Assembly: GCA_023398855.1 (NCBI GenBank)
Contig: JAEWRS010000501.1
Location: 1-17,630 of the forward strand
DNA length: 17,630 bases
Direction: 5' to 3'
From: Bacillota bacterium
GTDB lineage: Bacteria > Bacillota > Clostridia > Lachnospirales > Lachnospiraceae
Made by a program: the position numbers and the translations under genes. A model generated the notes under the pieces. That model was not told where the DNA came from, did not search any database, and saw only the letters and a list, made by a program, of their open reading frames with translations. Position 1 is the stretch's first letter; the number at the start of each line of letters is the position of its first letter. This document shows, piece by piece, positions 12,877 through 17,630 of the stretch.

Positions 12877-14346
12877 ATGATGAAGTATTTGCAAAAACTA
12901 GGTAAATCGTTGATGCTTCCGGTAGCATGTTTGCCGGCGGCAGGTATCCTGATGGGGATTGGATACTGGATTGCCCCAAACATAATTTCCGGGCAAGGGA
13001 CCGCTACGGGAATTTGGTCCGTTATTGCAGCTTTTTTAATTAAAGCTGGAGCTGCAATTATTGACAATATGCCAATTCTCTTTGCTGTCGGTGTAGGTAT
13101 AGGGATGTCCGATGACCAGGAGGGTACTTCCGCACTTGCGGCTCTTGTCTCCTGGCTGATGATTACAACTATCCTTTCAACTGGAACAGTTGCGTTGCTA
13201 TTGAAAATTGATGCATCACAAGTAAATCCAGCTTTTGGTAAGATTGCAAACCCATGTATTGGTATTATATCAGGTCTTATCGGAGCTAACTGCTATAATA
13301 AGTTTAAGAAAACGAAGCTTCCTGATGCGTTGGCGTTTTTCAGTGGAAAACGTTCTGTTGCAATTGTTACTGCCTTGTCATCGTTGGTGGTCAGTATTGT
13401 ATTGTTCTTCGTATGGCCGGCTATATATTCTGCAATAGTTGCTTTTGGTGAAATGATTCTAAGTCTGGGACCTGTTGGAGCTGGTCTTTATGGATTCTTT
13501 AACCGCCTGTTCATTCCACTTGGCCTTCATCATGCGCTGAATGCTGTATTCTGGTTTGACCTTGCGGGAGTAAATGATATCGGCAAATTCTGGGGTACAG
13601 CAGAAGGCGGAATATTAGGCCAGACTGGTCAGTATATGTCAGGGTTTTTCCCTGTGATGATGTTCGGCCTTCCGGCGGCGACTCTGGCTATGTACCATAC
13701 TGCAAAACCAGGAAAAAAGAAAATGGTGTATGGTTTATTTTTCTCAGCCGCATTATGTTCTTTTTTTACAGGCATTACGGAGCCTATTGAATTTGCATTC
13801 ATGTTCCTTGCCCCTGGACTTTACTTAATCCACGCAGCTTTAACAGCCATTTCTATGACAATCATTGCTATGCTTCCTGTACGTGCAGGCTTTTTCTTCA
13901 GTGCAGGTTTTGTTGACTGGTTCTTAAGCTTCAAAGCACCATTTGCGGAGAACTCATGGCTGCTCATCCCAATCGGTATTGCTTATGGTGCTGTTTACTA
14001 CATCATATTCCGTTTGGCAATCACGTTGTTTAACTTTAAGACACCTGGCCGGGAAGATGATGATGATGAAGTTAATGAGAGTACAGTGACTCTTGCAAGT
14101 AATGACTATACGGCTGTTGCTTCCATCATTCTGGAAGGACTTGGCGGTAAGGATAATATCACCAGTATTGATACATGCATTACCAGATTAAGACTGGAAA
14201 TTGCTGACTACACTAAGGTAAATGAAAAAAAGATTAAATCTGCCGGTGTGGCAGGAGTCATCCGTCCTGGAAAGAACAGCGTTCAGGTCGTGGTAGGAAC
14301 TCAGGTTCAGCACGTTGCAGATGAATTTAAAAAGCTTTGTAAATAA
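12877..14346 (+). CDS. PTS EIIBC transporter, GlcNAc/glucose family (NagE-like)
   Basis: Membrane permease that imports and phosphorylates a hexose or amino sugar. 489 aa: EIIC domain (1 to about 390) starting KYLQKLGKSLMLPVACLPAAGILMGIGY, with about ten hydrophobic segments, IPLGLHHALNAVFWFD, GFFPVMMFGLPAATLAMYHTAKP and GITEPIEFAFMFLAPGLYLIHA. After a hinge rich in Asp and Glu (FKTPGREDDDDEVNE) comes the EIIB domain with the phosphorylated C434 (SIDTCITRLRLE). The pattern MSGFFPVMMFGLPAA, FFSAGFVDW and FNFKTPGRE is closer to NagE (N-acetylglucosamine) than to PtsG as I remember them, so GlcNAc is my first guess, glucose the second. ATG 12877 or 12880 may be the start; AAAGGGG is upstream. 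EIIA and HPr are encoded separately upstream. Confidence 0.9.
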   Translation: MMKYLQKLGKSLMLPVACLPAAGILMGIGYWIAPNIISGQGTATGIWSVIAAFLIKAGAAIIDNMPILFAVGVGIGMSDDQEGTSALAALVSWLMITTILSTGTVALLLKIDASQVNPAFGKIANPCIGIISGLIGANCYNKFKKTKLPDALAFFSGKRSVAIVTALSSLVVSIVLFFVWPAIYSAIVAFGEMILSLGPVGAGLYGFFNRLFIPLGLHHALNAVFWFDLAGVNDIGKFWGTAEGGILGQTGQYMSGFFPVMMFGLPAATLAMYHTAKPGKKKMVYGLFFSAALCSFFTGITEPIEFAFMFLAPGLYLIHAALTAISMTIIAMLPVRAGFFFSAGFVDWFLSFKAPFAENSWLLIPIGIAYGAVYYIIFRLAITLFNFKTPGREDDDDEVNESTVTLASNDYTAVASIILEGLGGKDNITSIDTCITRLRLEIADYTKVNEKKIKSAGVAGVIRPGKNSVQVVVGTQVQHVADEFKKLCK

Positions 14347-14362
14347 TATCGGAATAAAAGGG

Positions 14363-14406
14363 GGCGTCGCACTAACGATTATTATCGCTGGTGCGAGGCC
14401 TTTTTT
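14363..14406 (+). terminator. Terminator of the PTS operon
   Basis: GGCGTCGCAC (14363-14372) pairs with GTGCGAGGCC (14391-14400) with one mismatch and an 18-nt loop, then six T at 14401-14406. Confidence 0.9.
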
Positions 14407-14438
14407 CTTGCTTTTGGAGTAATTCTTTCTGAAAGCAA

Positions 14439-14467
14439 GTGACAGTATTTCCCATGTGTGATAAAAT
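14439..14467 (+). promoter_or_regulatory. Candidate promoter of the fliB-like gene
   Basis: GTGACA (14439-14444), 17-nt spacer, TAAAAT (14462-14467), about 45 nt before the ATG at 14512. An inverted repeat CTTGCTTT (14407-14414) / AAAGCAAG (14432-14439) lies immediately upstream and touches the -35. Confidence 0.5.
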
Positions 14468-14511
14468 AGTCGGGGTTTAAAGAAAAGACACGTTGGGAAT
14501 GGAGCAAAATC

Positions 14512-15672
14512 ATGCAGTATACAATACCTCAATATTACCGAAGTTTTCATTGCATCGCAGATAATTGCGGCGATACCTGCTGTGCGGGCTGGGCAATTAT
14601 GATTGATGATGCTTCCATAAAAAAATACAGAACGCAGTCGGGTTCACTGGGTAAAAAGCTATGTAATGGTGTCGACTGGAAAAAGGGATGTTTTAAACAG
14701 AACGATGGTAGATGCGCATTTTTAAACGATTTAAATCTCTGTGATATATACAAAGATGGAGGACCTTCCATGCTCTGCAAAACCTGCAGGGAATATCCAA
14801 GGCATACGGAAGAATATGAAGGCGTCCGGGAATACTCCCTGTCAATGTCCTGTGAAGAAGCGGCCAGGCTGATCCTCGGTTTAAAAGAACCGGTTCGTTT
14901 TCTTACAAAGGAAGATGACAGAGACGAAACTTATCCTGAGTTTGATTTCTTTCTTTATTCGAAACTGATGAATGTGAGGGAGGAGATATTTTCTCTTTTA
15001 CAGAATCGGAACAGAGAGATATCCCTTCGGGCAGCCATGATTCTGGGTTTGGGACATGATTTCCAAAGAAGGATCAGGGACGGCAAGCTGTATGAGACCG
15101 AGGAGCTGACCGTCAGATACAGGCAGTCCGGGTGTGAAGAATTTTTTCGGCGGAAAAGCCGGGAGTATAATGTGGCTTATGGGGAACGTTATGAAAGAAT
15201 GAAACACTGGTTTTCTCTTTTTGACAAGCTGGAAGTTTTAAATCAGGAGTGGCCAGCTTATATAGGGGAGTTAAAGACTTTGCTTTTTGATCAGGGACCA
15301 GATCAGTACGGGAAGATGAGAGAGGGGTTTTGTGAATATATAAAGACAGTACCGGAGAGGAAAAGGGAGTGGAATCAGTGGCTGGAACAGCTTTTGGTCT
15401 ATTTCGTTTATACGTATTTCTACGGAGCTGTTTATGATGAGCAGCCCTATGTGAAAGTGAAAATGGCCGTTATTTGTACCATATTAATAGAAGAACTGGC
15501 TCAGGCAATTTATATCAGAAACGCAGGCAGTCTTACTTTTGATGATTTTGCCCGGCTTGTTCACAAATTTTCCAGAGAGATGGAACATTCTGATATTAAT
15601 CTGAATACGCTGGAGAACTCTTTTAGAACAGAAGAAGTATACGGTCTGAAAGAAATTCTCAGAGTATTATAG
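14512..15672 (+). CDS. fliB: FliB family protein (flagellin lysine-N-methylase type)
   Basis: 386 aa with a cysteine-rich N-terminal half matching the FliB / CxxCxxCC family: CIADNCGDTCCAGW (18-31), then FKQNDGRCAFLNDLNLCDIYKDGG and LCKTCREYPR (within about 62-102). The cysteines probably bind a metal or Fe-S cluster. The C-terminal half (about 150-386) is helical without recognised motifs. FliB methylates flagellin lysines in Salmonella, but most clostridial members have not been tested and no flagellar gene is in this window, so the substrate here is unknown. It is a single-gene unit between a terminator and the convergent lrgB gene. ATG 14512 follows GGAG (TGGAGCAAAATC). Confidence 0.8.
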   Translation: MQYTIPQYYRSFHCIADNCGDTCCAGWAIMIDDASIKKYRTQSGSLGKKLCNGVDWKKGCFKQNDGRCAFLNDLNLCDIYKDGGPSMLCKTCREYPRHTEEYEGVREYSLSMSCEEAARLILGLKEPVRFLTKEDDRDETYPEFDFFLYSKLMNVREEIFSLLQNRNREISLRAAMILGLGHDFQRRIRDGKLYETEELTVRYRQSGCEEFFRRKSREYNVAYGERYERMKHWFSLFDKLEVLNQEWPAYIGELKTLLFDQGPDQYGKMREGFCEYIKTVPERKREWNQWLEQLLVYFVYTYFYGAVYDEQPYVKVKMAVICTILIEELAQAIYIRNAGSLTFDDFARLVHKFSREMEHSDINLNTLENSFRTEEVYGLKEILRVL

Positions 15673-15721
15673 GGAGTTTATATGAAAAGAAAACATGTGA
15701 GAATCACCTTTTATTATCTGT

Positions 15722-16417
15722 CTAAATGAAATTAGCAAAGACAGAGGCGAATACAACGGTACAAAGCCCTGAAGTGGCAATTGCAAGGCTGCTCATGGCT
15801 CCTTCGATTTCTCCTATTTCCATAGCTTTAGTCGTGCCAACTGCATGGGATGCAGAGCCGATGGCGATACCAACTGCAACCGGTTCTGTTATCTTACATA
15901 TCCGGCAGACTGTTTCTGCTATGATGCTGCCTAATATTCCGGTTACGATAATACTGGCAACCGTGATTGTCACAAACCCTTTCATCTCCTCTGAAATTCC
16001 CATTGCAATAGCAGTAGTAATGGATTTGGGCAAAAAGGTTACGTATTCCTGATGGTTCAGGCCAAAAACAAGCGCCAGCAGCAAAACCGTACACATGGTC
16101 GTGATAACACCTGTAAGGGTCCCGGCAATGATTGCCTTGGAATGTTTTTTTAACAGATTAAGCTGACGGTATAAAGGTACAGCCAGGCAGACGGTTGCAG
16201 GGGTTAATAGATAACTGATGTATTTTGCACTCTCATTATATACCTTATAATCAATCTTAAAGACAGATAAAAAAGCCATAACGATGATAATTGAGATTAA
16301 CAGCGGATTAAAGATAGCCAGTTTAAACCGTTTCTTAAGCTGGATCCCCATTTCATAGCTGACAAGGCTTAGAACGGACCCGAAGAATAAAAAGTCACTG
16401 ATTGTATGATTCATCAT
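15722..16417 (-). CDS. lrgB: LrgB/CidB family membrane protein
   Basis: Partner of LrgA in the holin/antiholin-like family tied to murein hydrolase control, overflow metabolism or C3-C4 acid transport. 231 aa, almost all hydrophobic, with about seven membrane helices. The family block LPKSITTAIAMGISEEMKG (about residues 130-148) and AVGIAIGSASHAVGTTKAMEIGEIEGAMSSLA (about 180-211) are diagnostic. The start overlaps the upstream lrgA stop in the string ATGATGA; ATG at 16417 or the adjacent one at 16414 may be used. It is convergent with the fliB-like gene; no strong terminator is seen in the 49 nt between. Confidence 0.92.
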   Translation of the reverse strand: MMNHTISDFLFFGSVLSLVSYEMGIQLKKRFKLAIFNPLLISIIIVMAFLSVFKIDYKVYNESAKYISYLLTPATVCLAVPLYRQLNLLKKHSKAIIAGTLTGVITTMCTVLLLALVFGLNHQEYVTFLPKSITTAIAMGISEEMKGFVTITVASIIVTGILGSIIAETVCRICKITEPVAVGIAIGSASHAVGTTKAMEIGEIEGAMSSLAIATSGLCTVVFASVFANFI

Positions 16418-16782
16418 CTGTTCTTTCCTTTCTTCTTTTTATCAGTTTCAATAAAAAACTGGGTTACTTTTCCAGTCATTACCATAACTATAACAGTGGA
16501 GAGAAGAGTAATTACAAGAAATGGTATGATAATTGGCTGAAGGGAACCCCACGAATCCAGAAGCCCGACTGCAGCCGGAATGAAAAGCATGGGCATAATC
16601 TCCAGTAAAAAATTACTGACATCCTCAACTGCTTCCAATGGAATCAGTTTCGTGTTTAAGCCAAGCAGCATAAGAATAAGACCATAGATACTCGCAGGTA
16701 CGGGAAGTGGTACAAACAGATGAATCACTTCTCCTGCAAGTGAAATAAATAAAATAATGCCGAATTGTCTGATGTGTTTCAT
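16414..16782 (-). CDS. lrgA: CidA/LrgA family membrane protein
   Basis: Small holin-like membrane protein, 122 aa from the internal ATG (complement of 16780-16782), preceded by AGGAGG with a 7-nt spacing. A longer frame to 16839 has no such ribosome site and its extra 19 residues do not fit the family. Four hydrophobic segments: QFGIILFISLAGEVIHLF, VPASIYGLILMLLGLN, LEIMPMLFIPAAVGLL and IIPFLVITLLSTVIVMVMTG. The LPVPASIYG and MLFIPAAVG stretches are family hallmarks. The tail is strongly basic (KKKKGKNR). It is first in a two-gene operon with lrgB and overlaps it by 4 nt. No lytSR-type regulator is adjacent. Confidence 0.9.
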   Translation of the reverse strand: MKHIRQFGIILFISLAGEVIHLFVPLPVPASIYGLILMLLGLNTKLIPLEAVEDVSNFLLEIMPMLFIPAAVGLLDSWGSLQPIIIPFLVITLLSTVIVMVMTGKVTQFFIETDKKKKGKNR

Positions 16783-16804
16783 GACAAAGCCTCCTGTATT
16801 TCCT

Positions 16805-16818
16805 GTTGAAAATTCAAC
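16805..16818. promoter_or_regulatory. Possible operator between the lrgAB promoter and start
   Basis: GTTGAA-AA-TTCAAC, 6-bp exact arms, lying just downstream of the predicted transcription start on the minus strand. The position suits a repressor site; its binder is unknown. Confidence 0.3.
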
Positions 16819-16826
16819 TATGCTTA

Positions 16827-16855
16827 ATCCTATACGCAAATCTTCCGGTTGTCAA
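16827..16855 (-). promoter_or_regulatory. Sigma-A-type promoter of lrgAB
   Basis: On the minus strand TTGACA (complement of 16850-16855), 17-nt spacer and TAGGAT (complement of 16827-16832), about 45 nt before the lrgA ATG. Confidence 0.6.
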
Positions 16856-16922
16856 ATGATTTTATAAAAATTAAGAGCATGAAATATTATAAGAACTTAT
16901 AAATGCAAAGGAGTAATACTAT

Positions 16923-17444
16923 ATGTTATATCACATAGAATTTGCCATCCTGTATGCCCTGCAGTCTCTTCGTAGTCCATGGCTTGATCCGATTATGGTC
17001 GGCATCACCAGTCTGGGAGACCATGGATTTATCTGGATTTTAACAGGGATAGTACTTTCCTGTATTCCCCAAACCAGAAAAACAGGGATCAGTGTTTTGT
17101 TTAGTCTGGCAGTTGGACTGCTTCTCGGAAACATGATACTTAAAAATCTCATTCAAAGGCCCAGACCCTGCTGGATTGATAACAGGATAATTCTTTTGAT
17201 TCAGAATCCCGGAGATTATTCGTTCCCTTCCGGCCATTCACTTGCATCTTTTGAATGTGCCATCAGCATCTGGCTCTGCAATAAGAAACTTGCAGTACCC
17301 TTCCTGATCCTGGCAGTACTGATTGCATTTTCACGAATGTATTTATTTGTTCACTTTCCCACTGACGTTTTGGGAGGAGCGGTACTTGGTACTTTTATAG
17401 CACTGTATATACACCGTATAGTAGAACGAAACAGTGTGTGCTGA
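16923..17444 (+). CDS. PAP2-family membrane phosphatase
   Basis: Type 2 phosphatidic acid phosphatase superfamily. Likely substrates are a lipid phosphate such as undecaprenyl pyrophosphate (BcrC/YbjG-like) or phosphatidylglycerol phosphate. 173 aa with about five or six membrane helices and all three active-site motifs: K74-x6-R81-P (KNLIQRPRP), PSGH at 102-105, and S137-R-x5-H144-x3-D148 (SRMYLFVHFPTD). The catalytic residues should face the outside. ATG 16923 follows AAAGGAG. It is divergent from lrgAB, with 140 nt between the two start codons. Residues alone do not separate undecaprenyl from other substrates. Confidence 0.92.
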   Translation: MLYHIEFAILYALQSLRSPWLDPIMVGITSLGDHGFIWILTGIVLSCIPQTRKTGISVLFSLAVGLLLGNMILKNLIQRPRPCWIDNRIILLIQNPGDYSFPSGHSLASFECAISIWLCNKKLAVPFLILAVLIAFSRMYLFVHFPTDVLGGAVLGTFIALYIHRIVERNSVC

Positions 17445-17453
17445 AAAAAACAC

Positions 17454-17481
17454 TTGCTTTCTGTAAAATCTATGTTATACT
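17454..17481 (+). promoter_or_regulatory. Promoter of the THF riboswitch transcript
   Basis: TTGCTT (17454-17459), 16-nt spacer, TATACT (17476-17481). Transcription would begin near 17488, about 23 nt before the aptamer. Confidence 0.65.
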
Positions 17482-17510
17482 GATGGCGATACAAAACTAA
17501 ATAAAAAGTC

Positions 17511-17606
17511 GCAGAGTAGACTTGTGTGCGTTAAGTGCCAGCTGAACAGGGAGTTGTCAGCAGGACGAAAAGATTTTCTTGCGGTACACGAGTCGCATCC
17601 CGCTGC
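17511..17606 (+). ncRNA. Tetrahydrofolate (THF, folT-type) riboswitch aptamer
   Basis: The conserved strings GCAGAGTAGA (17511-17520), GCGTTAAGTGCC (17528-17539), GGACGAAAAG, TTGCGGTACACGAGTCGCATCC and CGCTGC appear in the order seen in the Streptococcus mutans folT aptamer (GAGTAGA, GCGTTAAGTG, ACGAAGCG, GCGGTGAATC, GCATCCGCT). P1 forms from GCAG (17511-17514) and CTGC (17603-17606); TGTGTGCG with GCGGTACACG, and CAGCTGA with TCAGCAG, form inner stems. Following sequence AGATAGGTGTCTTATCT starts the expression platform, cut by the window end. The controlled gene is outside; folate transport or folate/one-carbon genes are the known targets. Confidence 0.88.
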
Positions 17607-17630
17607 ACCAGAAGATAGGTGTCTTATCTC

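Noticed and set aside
12663..13067. 134-aa minus-strand frame across the HPr and EIIBC genes
   Set aside because: Shadow of two well-supported plus-strand genes.
15682..15729. 15-codon ORF after the fliB-like gene with AGGGAG upstream (MKRKHVRITFYYLSK)
   Set aside because: Too short to judge, overlaps the end of lrgB on the other strand, no known match; could be chance.

Overview
The window looks like chromosome from a spore-forming, low-to-moderate GC Clostridia, most likely a Lachnospiraceae (Lacrimispora / former Clostridium cluster XIVa type). Evidence: a sporulation sigma factor gene (sigK) split by a recombinase-bearing element, a YtaF-type sporulation membrane protein, a stand-alone AICAR transformylase next to a PurO-type IMP cyclohydrolase, a FliB-type protein, and an S. 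mutans-type THF riboswitch. Assignment below family level is inference.

Layout. 1-1915: end of a purine operon (IMP cyclohydrolase, 5' end outside the window, then AICAR formyltransferase) closed by a strong terminator. 1916-9732: sigK in two pieces. Its first 89 codons lie at 2062-2330 behind a SigK-type promoter, and its last ~120 codons at 9364-9732. The pieces are separated by 7,038 bp bounded by direct AATGA cores, so this is a sigK intervening (skin) element. Recombination between the cores restores an in-frame 210-aa SigK reading VENEILMLLR across the joint. The element ends with a large serine recombinase whose stop codon lies inside the right core.

The cargo is the surprising part. 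It is a GH27 alpha-galactosidase-family gene with its own promoter and terminator, then an apparent [NiFe]-hydrogenase operon: maturation protease (with an apparent ACG start), a possible 43-aa ORF, a collagen-like/cytochrome-b5 fusion, small subunit and large subunit. A 62-aa minus-strand ORF follows. Excision during sporulation would remove an energy-metabolism operon from the mother-cell chromosome, while the forespore keeps it.

9733-11045: signal peptidase I and YtaF. 11046-14406: a sugar PTS operon under LicT/BglG-type antitermination (sigma-A promoter, RAT site overlapping a terminator, antiterminator, EIIA, HPr-like protein, NagE-like EIIBC) ending in a terminator. 14407-15672: FliB-family protein. 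15722-16855 (minus): lrgA-lrgB type holin/antiholin-like pair. 16923-17444: PAP2 phosphatase. 17454-17630: promoter and THF riboswitch aptamer for a gene beyond the window.
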